NCBI GenBank assembly: GCA_021772935.1
Contig: JAJFLA010000046.1
Coordinates: 186,001-250,000 of the forward strand
Source of the DNA: Gammaproteobacteria bacterium
GTDB taxonomy: Bacteria > Pseudomonadota > Gammaproteobacteria > Xanthomonadales > SZUA-36
Direction of reading: 5' to 3'
DNA length: 64,000 nt
In this document: positions 8,840 to 16,895 of the stretch, in pieces
Position numbering within the stretch: the first letter of the stretch is position 1
Layout of the letters: each line of letters begins with the position of its first letter
Notes under the pieces: model-generated
What the model saw: only the letters and a program-made list of their open reading frames with translations
Told to the model about the DNA's origin: nothing
Database searches by the model: none
Program-made: the position numbers and the translations under genes

Positions 8840-9844
8840 TTAATGCTCCCGGGGCAGGTACCTGAAGACCTGCACTCGTTGGTTATAGGAATCGGCCACA
8901 TAGATCAAATCTTCCAGCACCGCGATGCCGGTAGGTATCTGGAAAGTGCCAAGTTGCGTGCCACTGCCACCAAATGCCAGTAGAAACACACCTTGTTTAC
9001 TAAAAATTTGCACCTGATTTTTCAGAGCATCGACAACATAGATGTGCCCGTCGGAGTCGACTGCTACGCCTTTTGGCTGGGCAAAATGGCCCGAACCGTC
9101 ACCGTGTTTTCCAAAAGTGCTCAGGTGGTTACCCTCAGAACTGAAACTCTGAATGCGGAAATTCATCGTATCAGTGACCAGCAAGTGATCGTCAGCGAAG
9201 GCCAGGTGACTTGGGAAATTGAATTGCCCATCATGCTTGCCGCGTTCACCAATTCTAAATAACGGCTCACCGTCCTGGTCGAACACGAGCACGGTGTGCG
9301 CCAATGTATCTGCTGCGTAAAGACGTTGCCCAATCGGGTCATAGGTGAGGCTGGTTGGTCGTTGAAAGCCCTCAATGGTACGCAATAGCTTAAATCGTCG
9401 ATCCAGCATAAAGACCTTATGCAAACCGGAATCTGCGATTGCCAGCTTATCCCCCACAAAGGCAAGCCCAATGGGTGAACGTAACTTGATTTTCCCTACC
9501 CGATCCAGCTTTCTGTAGGTTTTGTTTTTTGTGTTGTACAGGTGTACTTCGGCTGCACCTGGATCAGCAACGGCCACCATGGAGTGGCTCAAGGCAATTG
9601 CGTAGGGGCGCGACATATGGCGGTCATCGCCACCCGCAAGGACCTTTTTCAACTTGCGGGAAAATGATTCATGCAGACCAAGATCTTGAGGTGTTCTGAA
9701 GGAGTTAACGAACTCGATCCGTGAGGGCTCGGGTGCTGCGGGCCAGGCCAAATTTAATCCAGAAGCTTCTGGCGGTGCTTCGGGGTTGGTCGTTGCACAA
9801 GCGGTGAGACATAGGGTCAATAGCAAGATGAATTGTCTGTTCAT
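8840..9844 (-). CDS. NHL-repeat beta-propeller lipoprotein, copy 1
   Basis: 334 residues from the ATG at 9844, which follows a GGAGG RBS lying inside the end of the barrel gene; stop and start share one base (TGATG). N-terminal lipoprotein signal with lipobox LTAC. The rest is a six-bladed NHL propeller with repeated units such as GQFNFPSHLAFADDHLLVTD, FAQPKGVAVDSDGHIYVVD and FQIPTGIAVLEDLIYVAD. The conserved N-terminal SRIEFVNSFRTPQDLG precedes the propeller. NHL genes sit beside multihaem cytochromes in other electron-exporting bacteria, so a scaffold or assembly role at the outer membrane is likely. Paralogue of the protein at 14149-15213. Confidence 0.85.
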   Translation of the reverse strand: MNRQFILLLTLCLTACATTNPEAPPEASGLNLAWPAAPEPSRIEFVNSFRTPQDLGLHESFSRKLKKVLAGGDDRHMSRPYAIALSHSMVAVADPGAAEVHLYNTKNKTYRKLDRVGKIKLRSPIGLAFVGDKLAIADSGLHKVFMLDRRFKLLRTIEGFQRPTSLTYDPIGQRLYAADTLAHTVLVFDQDGEPLFRIGERGKHDGQFNFPSHLAFADDHLLVTDTMNFRIQSFSSEGNHLSTFGKHGDGSGHFAQPKGVAVDSDGHIYVVDALKNQVQIFSKQGVFLLAFGGSGTQLGTFQIPTGIAVLEDLIYVADSYNQRVQVFRYLPREH

Positions 9845-11796
9845 CAAAACCTCCGGCTCAGGTTGAACATTACCCTGTTCTCGTTGGTCTCACGAGTGTT
9901 GATGGTACGGCGATTATGGTGATAACTGAGGTCCATGGCAATTTTTCGGTAGAGGAAACGTAAGGTTACACCGGCCATGAGGAACTGGTCTTCACGGCTG
10001 GTGCCGTTGCCTGAAATATCTTCATCAAGGCTTTTCCATGCACCCAGTGTGGGTCGAATTGAGAGACCGGTCAATGGTTGCCAGTTAAGTGCCAGTTCGA
10101 GGTTATACAAATCCGTTTTCAGACGACTGGTTTCGTTGAAAGACTCAAACATATTTAAGCTGATCAGGGTGCGAGTGTTAATGGGCCAACTAAGGAATTG
10201 CCGGTAAGTGAAGGTCGTCGACTTAAAATCACCGATCGTGTTGAGGTGCCGCTCTGCGCTCAAGAGTGTATCGAGTCCACCCATTTCCCAATGAAGCTCA
10301 ATATTAGTTATGGTGTCACGGTTGTTATTAAGAAAACTCTCGCCGGCACCCGATAACAGTGTATCGTCTGATTTGTTATCTCGATGGGAGAAGCGTAGCC
10401 AGTGAAAATTGATACTGATGTTATACCTTAAATGGGTGGTGGAGAATTGCTGTGATGGCAACGCCTGGGCCTTGTAGCTCACCAACAAGGTATCCCCACT
10501 TTCAATTTGGCCGCCGGGGACCACCTGTAACTGAGTAAGATCGTCAGTGAGCCTGATGATTGAATAGTCAAAATTCTGTGTGTATACCAGGGTACCATTT
10601 GGGTTGGTGACAATGATGCTGCTGTCAATGATGAAACGGCCGTCGAGGATCACGCTACCGATCAGGGTCGCTTCATGACGCTCATCGATGACTTCCACCA
10701 AACCCAACTTCGAATCCCGATCAGTCTCCTGGTAAGAAAAGCCCAATCCGGCAGTGACAGAAGCACCGAATAGTCCGTGTTTCTGGTAGTTGCTGTCTAG
10801 CCCCGCTCGCCACTGAGTTTGGTCTAATCTGTCTGAACGACGTGAGCTGGCGAACAGATTGGCTGAGGTCGTCAGGTTATCGTACAGCTGGTGCTGTAGC
10901 CTGAAATCGCCACTTTCTTCGGTGGTCTTGTTATCCTGAGTTACCGCGAAGTGGCGCAGGGAGCCCTGACTGAACACGTTGTCGGTATGCTGAATACGTG
11001 CGTTTTCTTCGATACTAAGACGTTTATTGGCGTTGAAGCCTGTACGGTCATAAAATTCTAATCTGGAACTCAATCGACTGTCATTGCCCCACTCGAAGCG
11101 GTGGTTGAGGTTGGCGCGGCTCAAATTAAAATTCTGGTCTCGGTCGGGTACCCGATCATCCATTGACTGTTGTTCGATGAGCAGATCCAATTTACTGCTG
11201 CGTCCTGTCAGGGTCAGTGTTCTGAGACTTTCATCACGTCTCGACAAAATATTGGTCCCGCCCGTCAGAAAATCCTGTTTGAGAGCACGTTCAGCATAGA
11301 TTAGTTGCATTGGAAAGGCGGTGTTTTTCCATCTGGCTGTAGCGGAGTGAGTTTCTATTTCACTGTCATAACGGCTTCCCAGTGAGCCCTGGTTGAGGCT
11401 CGTATTTCGCATGGTCAACAGGTCAAAGCCCACCGGCCCCGGTGTCTCTTGAAACAGGTTGAATTGGAACAGGTAACTGAGGATCCTGTCATTTCGGTTT
11501 TCCTTGACGGTGCCAAAATCAAGATTACCCCAGCTGTAAGCAGATTCTACTTCCAGCAGGAAACGGGCGATACCCGGATCCAGGCTGTAGGCCTCCTGTC
11601 TGATACGCAAGCCAGCTCTGAACTCGGTATCTCCCAAGTCACTGACCTGGTCGCTCCGGTCGGTGCCATCGAAGCTCAGCAACGCCTCGATATCAAGCGG
11701 GAATAAGGTCAGCTTATCCCAGGCCTGTACCTGCTCGTGTGTACCCACGAGTAGAATCAATGCCACAAACAAACAAACAAGATGCGCTTGTTTCAT
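9844..11796 (-). CDS. Outer-membrane beta-barrel protein of the cytochrome operon (porin-like)
   Basis: 650 residues from the ATG at 11796 (MKQAHLVCLFVALILLVG... signal peptide, cleavage near VQA). The mature part is made of alternating amphipathic strands, with no TonB plug domain and no CXXC, and ends in NLSRRF, the aromatic C-terminus expected of BAM-inserted barrels. An internal FIIDSSIIVTNPNG...GDTLLVSYKA segment resembles a soluble insert. Its place between periplasmic trihaem cytochromes and the secreted 12-haem cytochrome suggests it is the barrel of a porin-cytochrome conduit, as MtrB or OmbB are in other systems. No sequence match to those families can be claimed by eye. Confidence 0.7.
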   Translation of the reverse strand: MKQAHLVCLFVALILLVGTHEQVQAWDKLTLFPLDIEALLSFDGTDRSDQVSDLGDTEFRAGLRIRQEAYSLDPGIARFLLEVESAYSWGNLDFGTVKENRNDRILSYLFQFNLFQETPGPVGFDLLTMRNTSLNQGSLGSRYDSEIETHSATARWKNTAFPMQLIYAERALKQDFLTGGTNILSRRDESLRTLTLTGRSSKLDLLIEQQSMDDRVPDRDQNFNLSRANLNHRFEWGNDSRLSSRLEFYDRTGFNANKRLSIEENARIQHTDNVFSQGSLRHFAVTQDNKTTEESGDFRLQHQLYDNLTTSANLFASSRRSDRLDQTQWRAGLDSNYQKHGLFGASVTAGLGFSYQETDRDSKLGLVEVIDERHEATLIGSVILDGRFIIDSSIIVTNPNGTLVYTQNFDYSIIRLTDDLTQLQVVPGGQIESGDTLLVSYKAQALPSQQFSTTHLRYNISINFHWLRFSHRDNKSDDTLLSGAGESFLNNNRDTITNIELHWEMGGLDTLLSAERHLNTIGDFKSTTFTYRQFLSWPINTRTLISLNMFESFNETSRLKTDLYNLELALNWQPLTGLSIRPTLGAWKSLDEDISGNGTSREDQFLMAGVTLRFLYRKIAMDLSYHHNRRTINTRETNENRVMFNLSRRF

Positions 11797-11841
11797 TGTG
11801 TTGCGACTTTTGTGTGCACTGCACGGTAGATGAAACACTAT

Positions 11842-12213
11842 TCATTCCACGGGGGAAACATGACAGCGGTTACAGTTCTGAAGTGTGGCGCCAAAAGCCA
11901 GTTCACCATTATGGCAGGTACCACAAACTTTCCCTTCTTTCATCAAGTCCATGGTGACGGGAGTGGAGCCTTGCTTCATTTCAAACAGACTGTCATGGCA
12001 TGCATCGCAACGGTATTGAATTCGATGGACCCAGTGTTGAAAAACTGAGGGTGGAAATGACTCCGTTTCAACATCACCTTCCCGTGAATAGCGGATATCC
12101 CCAGGAGCAGTCCCCGCTTGGGCAGCAGTGGCCTGAATTACAAACAACATTAATACACAGCCGAGAATAGATTGTGTTAATTGTGTTTCTTTTTTTTTCA
12201 TTGTTAGTTTCAT
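11842..12213 (-). CDS. Periplasmic trihaem cytochrome c7-type protein
   Basis: About 123 residues from the ATG at 12213, the start chosen because it gives a normal Sec signal peptide (MKLTMKKKETQL...ATAAQA). Three haem motifs, CDACH, CGTCH and CNRCH, with the c7/c3-like framework F..WVH...CDACHDSLFEMK......MKEGKVCGTCHNGELAF...CNRCH. The gene lies 45 bases from the barrel start and 29 bases after the trihaem lipoprotein, in the same operon. Likely carries electrons across the periplasm to the outer-membrane barrel. The longer frame to 12240 has no better start. Confidence 0.85.
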   Translation of the reverse strand: MKLTMKKKETQLTQSILGCVLMLFVIQATAAQAGTAPGDIRYSREGDVETESFPPSVFQHWVHRIQYRCDACHDSLFEMKQGSTPVTMDLMKEGKVCGTCHNGELAFGATLQNCNRCHVSPVE

Positions 12214-12241
12214 ATCGCAGGCAAGGGTGCTTGTGACCATA

Positions 12242-12865
12242 TTACCTGTTGAGGTGACAACGTTTACACTGTTTCAAGGAAAAAGCAACACCGCCATGAC
12301 AGGCTCCGCAAGAGGCCCCTTTTTTCATCTGTTTCATACTGCTTGGATTTCTCTTGTAACGATACAGGCTTGCGTGACAATTTTTACAACCCAGCCAAAC
12401 GGTGTGTGCTGAGTGTGGAAAGTAGGCTTCGTTTTTGGGTTTTTCAGCGGGTATGAAAAAATCGTATTTAAAAGCAGCAGCTTCATGCGCGCTGGCGTCC
12501 ACACCGGTGCGTGGTCGGATCAGACCTTGGTTCAGGGCGGCTGACCAGTCTGTTTTACGCTTATAGTCCTGTGGCAACATTGACTTCGCTTCTTCCCAGT
12601 CCAGAACCGCCTCAAGGGCTGGCCGGTCAGCGTTGGGGTCAGGCGTAAATGCCAGGGAAGGGGACTTGTTACCAGCTGTTAAAAGACCGCTTTCTGTCGT
12701 TGATAGTTGCTCGGTGGCTGTTGACTCTGGTTTACGTGGTGGCACATCGAACAGTAGGGACATTGCATTGTTGCTGCAGGCAGATAAAATCAAGCAAGCA
12801 AAAAGAATCAGGGCAACTTGAGTTGCCCTGATTCCTAAGCTTAGATCGTTTGTCCAAATCTGCAC
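12242..12865 (-). CDS. Trihaem cytochrome c7-type lipoprotein
   Basis: 207 residues; GTG start. A signal sequence ends in lipobox ILSAC, so the mature protein is lipid-anchored. A ~110-residue unfamiliar region (residues about 30-130, with LDWEEAKSMLPQDYKRK) precedes a C-terminal c7-like domain with CKNCH, CGACH and CKRCH. The C-terminal domain is clearly related to that of the next gene (HTVWLGCKNCHASLYRYK versus HRIQYRCDACHDSLFEMK), suggesting tandem duplication. It starts 19 bases after the tetrahaem gene. A role in a trans-envelope electron conduit is inferred from context. Confidence 0.85.
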   Translation of the reverse strand: MQIWTNDLSLGIRATQVALILFACLILSACSNNAMSLLFDVPPRKPESTATEQLSTTESGLLTAGNKSPSLAFTPDPNADRPALEAVLDWEEAKSMLPQDYKRKTDWSAALNQGLIRPRTGVDASAHEAAAFKYDFFIPAEKPKNEAYFPHSAHTVWLGCKNCHASLYRYKRNPSSMKQMKKGASCGACHGGVAFSLKQCKRCHLNR

Positions 12866-12884
12866 AGGACAATGTTGTACTAAG

Positions 12885-13490
12885 TCACTTGATATGACAA
12901 GTCAGGCACATAGCACTACCATTGTTGGACATACGCAGGAAGTCACCATTCGAGTCATCATGTACAGAGTGGCAAGTGGCACATTCAACATTATCATTCG
13001 TAAACAACGGCAGAGTACCGACCTTTTTGGGCGTACCCGCAGCAGCATTGAACGCCGTATCCGCTGTTATATCATAGCTGATGGAGATCGGATGATCGTC
13101 GCTCAGATCAGGCCCTATCTTTTTGTTGCCAGTTATAAAATCTGCAGCACCACCGGGTCCGCCATTGAACTGATCAGTGGCAATGGTGCCATCATGGCAG
13201 CTCAAACAAGCCAGTGATGTACCTTGCGGTCCAGTCGCATCTATGGTCATGTCAATTGTCGGGCTGCTATACATGGTAAAAGTGCTTTGAACAGGGAGAC
13301 TACGGTTCCATAGTGACACCGAATTCGCTGACGCATTATGTGGTGTATGGCAAAATATGCAAATTTTATTGGTCCCAGCGGGATCAGATAAATCATGTTT
13401 AGAATTTGTGATCGTTGTTTGTGAAAAAGCTGCACCAGACACCAATAAAAGGGCTGGTATGGAAAGTCTGAATAAGTTCTTGCTTTTCAT
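12885..13490 (-). CDS. Exported tetrahaem c-type cytochrome, copy 1
   Basis: 201 residues with signal peptide (MKSKNLFRLSIPALLLVSGAAFS) and four haem motifs CIFCH, CLSCH, CATCH and CLTCH. RBS AGGAGAAGGA precedes the ATG. First gene of the six-gene operon running to 7026. Motif blocks KHDLSD, CIFCHTPHNA, LWNRSLP, CLSCHDGTIA, IGPDLSDDHPISI, NVECATCHSVHDD and the terminal CLTCHIK are shared with the copy at 15459-16058 and with the start of the 12-haem protein. Probably a soluble periplasmic or extracellular electron carrier. Confidence 0.88.
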   Translation of the reverse strand: MKSKNLFRLSIPALLLVSGAAFSQTTITNSKHDLSDPAGTNKICIFCHTPHNASANSVSLWNRSLPVQSTFTMYSSPTIDMTIDATGPQGTSLACLSCHDGTIATDQFNGGPGGAADFITGNKKIGPDLSDDHPISISYDITADTAFNAAAGTPKKVGTLPLFTNDNVECATCHSVHDDSNGDFLRMSNNGSAMCLTCHIK

Positions 13491-13533
13491 CTTCGATTCC
13501 TTCTCCTAAGAGGTTGGTTCTTGTAGGTCCAAA

Positions 13534-13563
13534 TTAGGTCTAACACTATTAGGTCTAACACTA
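13534..13563. repeat. Perfect 15-bp tandem duplication
   Basis: TTAGGTCTAACACTA occurs twice head to tail between the cytochrome operon start and the FNR-like palindromes. It may be a regulatory direct repeat or simple slippage. Confidence 0.8.
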
Positions 13564-13758
13564 TCAATCGTGGTCAATCCAGATGCCAAATCCACTGGAT
13601 CAGCCCCGTATACTATAATTCTGTGTGCCCCTGTTACTTTTACCAGATGTTTCCAGAACTTCTGACAGGGATTATCTGAATCTTGTGAAGATGAATCAAC
13701 GGATAAACTACGAAATCTGGCTTGAACTGGTGGGTTTGTTGACTTGGATCAAGTGTTT

Positions 13759-13791
13759 TTGACCTAGGTCAATAAAATTGACCTAGGTCAA
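13759..13791. promoter_or_regulatory. Two tandem FNR/CRP-like palindromes
   Basis: TTGACCTAGGTCAA occurs at 13759-13772 and again at 13778-13791, centres 19 bp apart, so both lie nearly on the same helix face. Each is a perfect palindrome of the form TTGAC-N4-GTCAA, close to the FNR/DNR family consensus TTGAT-N4-ATCAA. The sites are about 270 bp upstream of the tetrahaem start (minus strand). An FNR/DNR-like regulator responding to oxygen or nitrogen oxides is the simplest reading. Confidence 0.55.
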
Positions 13792-14148
13792 TAGCGGTCG
13801 CATGTATTGTTCATCCCGAATTTAAATAGAAAGAGCCAATACTCCTACCAATTCAGCAAAAGTTTCCACTACCTCAAGAGCACGTAAATGTGTCTCACGT
13901 TATCCAGAAATCGAGCTTATGGATAGTTACATGGATGCCATCGCTTCTGCCACGACGCAAACAGCTGAAACCCGAAAACGTATGTCTGAATGGGTGTTTA
14001 TATATGTACAATCACGCGTTCAGCGCCCTGAAACAGAACTGGCTGTTTTCAGGATGGTTGGGGCTCAGCCTTTGAGGGCGCGATCAGGAACCTGAGCATT
14101 ACCAATGCGACAGCCAATGGTTGACTGCCAAGCGGGTTGTGTCCAGGC

Positions 14149-15213
14149 CTACTCAGTTACTGATTCGGGGAGGAATTCGAACATCTGTATACGTCGATTA
14201 TATTGGTCAGCGATAAATATCCGGTTATTATTATCCACATGGGCGCCAGCCGGTAGATAGAATCCACCAGGCCCAGTGCCGCTACTTCCAACAACCAATA
14301 ACAGTGTGCCTTGTGGGTCGTAAATCTGGAAGTTATTGAATGAGGCGTCAATTGTGTAGATGTGTCCCTCGTTATCCACGCCTATACCTTTCAAGCGGTT
14401 GAAATTACCCGGTCGGTCGCCTACCTCACCGAAGGCGTTCACCACAGCGCCATCCGGCTCCAGTACCTGGACACGGAAATTCAACGTATCTGCCACATAC
14501 AAACGGCCGCTGGCATCAATTGCGATGTTGGTTGGTGTATTGAAATTACCAGGCTCACCACCAAGCTCGCCAATGGTATTAACGACAGTTCCCTGCGGGT
14601 TGAATACTACAATCTGACTGCGCTTTGAATCCACCACGTAGAGCCGCTGGCTCGCATTGTTAAACACCATGCCGACGGGGGATGACAGAACTTCCGGTCC
14701 CCCGAATGCATTGCGGTAGTTGCCGTCAACATCATATACGACGACCCGGTGAGTTCCGACATCACTGACATACACGTTGCCCGCTGTGTCGCTGGTTACG
14801 CCAACCGGTTTGCTCAACGTCCCCAGTCCGTCGGTACCCCAAAACGATACATTCTTTTGCTTGAGGTCAAACACCACCAGTCCAGCGATGCCAGTATCGG
14901 CAACAAAAACGCGTCCCTTTGAATCGCTATGCACACCATAGGGTTTGACCAAACTAGGCTTATCTGTCTTTTCTTCGCCCATCAGTAAGTCACGGATGCT
15001 TTGTTGCTTATCACCCGCTACATCATCGAGTGATTGTAAGTCACCGAGGTAACGAATACGTGCCTGCTCTGGTGGCGGGGGCCATACCATCTCCTTTACT
15101 TCCGCCGGTGGGGCAGATGTCGGGGTGGCGCATCCTGTAAGCAAAGTAAATGTTGCAACAATTAGTAATGCAAGCAGAGGTATATTAAAAAGGCGGGTGA
15201 TTAATAAAGCCAT
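14149..15213 (-). CDS. NHL-repeat beta-propeller lipoprotein, copy 2
   Basis: 354 residues from the ATG at 15213. Signal sequence with lipobox LLTGC, a Pro-rich linker (TSAPPAEVKEMVWPPPPEQ), then RIRYLGDLQSLDDV and six NHL blades, e.g. LSKPVGVTSDTAGNVYVSD, FNTPTNIAIDASGRLYVAD, FNRLKGIGVDNEGHIYTID and FYLPAGAHVDNNNRIFIAD. It shares this plan with the protein at 8840-9844. It is divergent from the tetrahaem gene at 15459 and stands apart from the main operon. Likely located on the periplasmic face of the outer or inner membrane; partner unknown. Confidence 0.85.
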   Translation of the reverse strand: MALLITRLFNIPLLALLIVATFTLLTGCATPTSAPPAEVKEMVWPPPPEQARIRYLGDLQSLDDVAGDKQQSIRDLLMGEEKTDKPSLVKPYGVHSDSKGRVFVADTGIAGLVVFDLKQKNVSFWGTDGLGTLSKPVGVTSDTAGNVYVSDVGTHRVVVYDVDGNYRNAFGGPEVLSSPVGMVFNNASQRLYVVDSKRSQIVVFNPQGTVVNTIGELGGEPGNFNTPTNIAIDASGRLYVADTLNFRVQVLEPDGAVVNAFGEVGDRPGNFNRLKGIGVDNEGHIYTIDASFNNFQIYDPQGTLLLVVGSSGTGPGGFYLPAGAHVDNNNRIFIADQYNRRIQMFEFLPESVTE

Positions 15214-15458
15214 ATTCTTGGTCACTGTCAGTTTGAAAATAGGAAAAATGAATTATGACATGATCAAATGAAAAATCCCTTGTTTAAAATCCTGATCAAT
15301 CCAAAAAATGATCTGGATCACTTATCCTGTTATTTTTTCAGTCAATTACTGGCATTCCTTTCTCTATCTATATCGTTCTTCTGGCTTTAAGATTTAATCC
15401 TCGCAGAAGGACTATTCAGCTTCAAAAGTTTTTTTTCAGGCCAGGGAGGGACTGTAGA

Positions 15459-16058
15459 ATGAAGAACTTGAATCGATTGATACTCGCAGTTACCGTGCTG
15501 ATGTCTGCTGCTGCCGATGCAAGGCAAATTGACAATACCAAACATGACCTCTCTGGCGTCAACTCCAATGATGGCGGCAATGTCTGTATCTACTGTCATG
15601 CACCCCATAACGCCAACAAGGTCAATGTGCCGCCCTGGAACCGTGCGTCGCCAACGGGTCCTTTCACCATGTACGCCAGTCCGACAATTGATATGACTAT
15701 AGCTGGCTCCCCACAAGGCAATTCCTTAGCCTGCTTGAGCTGCCATGATGGCACCATAGCCGTTGATCAGCTATTTGGAGACCCCTGGGGTAGTGATGGC
15801 AGCAAAACCCTCAGTGGCAGCATGCTGATTGGTACTGATCTGAGTGACGATCACCCGATTTCTATTCGGTATGATCCAACTGCAGATAGCGCTTTTGCAG
15901 TGGCAGTAGGTTCACCAGCAAGGGTTAATGGTTTGCCATTGTTTGAGAATAATGTCGAATGTGCTTCATGTCATTCTGTACACGACAACTCGATTTCACC
16001 CTTCTTGCGGAAATCCAACGCGGACGACAGTCTTTGCCTGAGTTGCCATATCAAGTAA
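15459..16058 (+). CDS. Exported tetrahaem c-type cytochrome, copy 2
   Basis: 199 residues; RBS GGGAGG. Signal peptide MKNLNRLILAVTVLMSAAADA, then CIYCH, CLSCH, CASCH and CLSCH. It is a clear paralogue of the protein at 12885-13490 (NTKHDLSG, PHNANKVNVPPWNR, FTMYASPTIDMTI, CLSCHDGTIAVDQ, LSDDHPISI, terminal CLSCHIK). It is the only cytochrome gene here on the plus strand and is read alone, convergent with the second LuxR-type gene. Probably an electron carrier interchangeable with copy 1 but separately regulated. Confidence 0.88.
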   Translation: MKNLNRLILAVTVLMSAAADARQIDNTKHDLSGVNSNDGGNVCIYCHAPHNANKVNVPPWNRASPTGPFTMYASPTIDMTIAGSPQGNSLACLSCHDGTIAVDQLFGDPWGSDGSKTLSGSMLIGTDLSDDHPISIRYDPTADSAFAVAVGSPARVNGLPLFENNVECASCHSVHDNSISPFLRKSNADDSLCLSCHIK

Positions 16059-16102
16059 TTTGCTCGACTACAGTTTTTTTGTTGCAGTTCAGATTTTCCT
16101 GC

Positions 16103-16633
16103 TTACACAATCCTATCCAGGAAAAATGCCGATAGCTCAGTACGACCACCAAGCCCGGCCTTACGATAGAGCAAGTGGGCCTGCTGTTTGACCGATATAT
16201 AGGTTCCACCTTTTAATTCGGCGATTTCCTTCAAACTCAAGCCCTTCAAAAGGTAAAACGCCATCTCCTTTTCCTTCGCCGAATAATTCCATTCTGTGAG
16301 TTGCTTATCGATTACAACTCTGAACTCATCGAGTACGCTCTGTTCATTTCCCTTCCAATTGCTAGTCTCTTCGCTGGCTTTTTCAGGATTTTGTTGTAAA
16401 TCTTTTTCCAACCGCCGTGCAGTTCGAAACTGACCCAAAGACCAGAAAGCACCTGTTATTGCAGCCAGCATGATGATGAATTCGATCGCAAGATGAGTAG
16501 CCGTGGTACCTGCAACCAGATCAATGGCAATATCCCATACAACTAAAACGGTAACCAAAACAAATAGAATGGTGGGAAACAGGCGTTCTGTAAATTTTGG
16601 ATCAGCTGGTTTTATCTCAATATTTTCAGTCAT
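16103..16633 (-). CDS. Membrane-anchored LuxR-type helix-turn-helix protein, copy 2
   Basis: 176 residues from the ATG at 16633 (MTENIEIKPAD...), the start that aligns with copy 1. Same plan: two hydrophobic helices, the linker TARRLEKDLQQNPEKASEE and a C-terminal HTH with YSAKEKEMAFYLLKGLSLKEIAEL and QQAHLLYRKAGLGGRTELSAFF. The relic of a multihaem cytochrome gene lies directly upstream, the same order as copy 1 and the intact gene. Function inferred as transcriptional regulation; target unknown. Confidence 0.75.
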   Translation of the reverse strand: MTENIEIKPADPKFTERLFPTILFVLVTVLVVWDIAIDLVAGTTATHLAIEFIIMLAAITGAFWSLGQFRTARRLEKDLQQNPEKASEETSNWKGNEQSVLDEFRVVIDKQLTEWNYSAKEKEMAFYLLKGLSLKEIAELKGGTYISVKQQAHLLYRKAGLGGRTELSAFFLDRIV

Positions 16634-16734
16634 ATAGTACTGTCTCCGTAGTGCAAGGCTCACCACTATTCATCCATTTTTATGAATGACCTCAATGATA
16701 TTGTCATCATAGTCCTTGTTTCCCGGCAAACGCA

Positions 16735-16826
16735 AAACAAATATAGCTTGTGGCGCTTCAGGAACACATCACTTCGAAGATCAGGCAAACCATGACACTT
16801 GAAACAAACTTCGTGCAAGTTATTTG
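16735..16826 (-). pseudogene. Relic of a multihaem cytochrome gene
   Basis: In one minus-strand frame this reads LHEVCFKCHGLPD, then LRSDVFLKRHKLYLFC. These match two separate parts of the intact 12-haem protein, YEVCFKCHGVPGD and SLRNDIPLNRATSHIFC, with the segment between them deleted. DNA similarity to 7466-7520 and 7680-7715 is visible. It sits upstream of LuxR copy 2 just as the intact gene sits upstream of LuxR copy 1. It has no start codon or signal peptide. Confidence 0.75.
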
Positions 16827-16895
16827 GGTAAACCCAATTTTATTGGAGGGTCGTAAAAGACTTGACGAAATATATCCTGCTTTACCGGCCACGAA

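Larger units (their letters stand above)
13491..14148. other. 658-base intergenic region upstream of the cytochrome operon
   Basis: No convincing gene. It holds a perfect 15-bp tandem duplication, two FNR-like palindromes and one ACTTG-GAT-CAAGT dyad at 13742-13754. A 58-codon plus-strand frame (13919-14095) starting MDSYMDAIASATTQTAETR has protein-like composition but no RBS and no recognised family; it may be a gene remnant. Confidence 0.6.

Noticed and set aside
9977-11706. Several plus-strand frames inside the barrel gene
   Set aside because: Shadow frames; the minus-strand protein has a signal peptide, strand periodicity and a terminal Phe.
13890-14075. 61-residue plus-strand frame starting MSHVIQKSS
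   Set aside because: No RBS, unlikely composition, and a different frame of the same DNA (13919-14095) looks more protein-like; neither is convincing as a gene.
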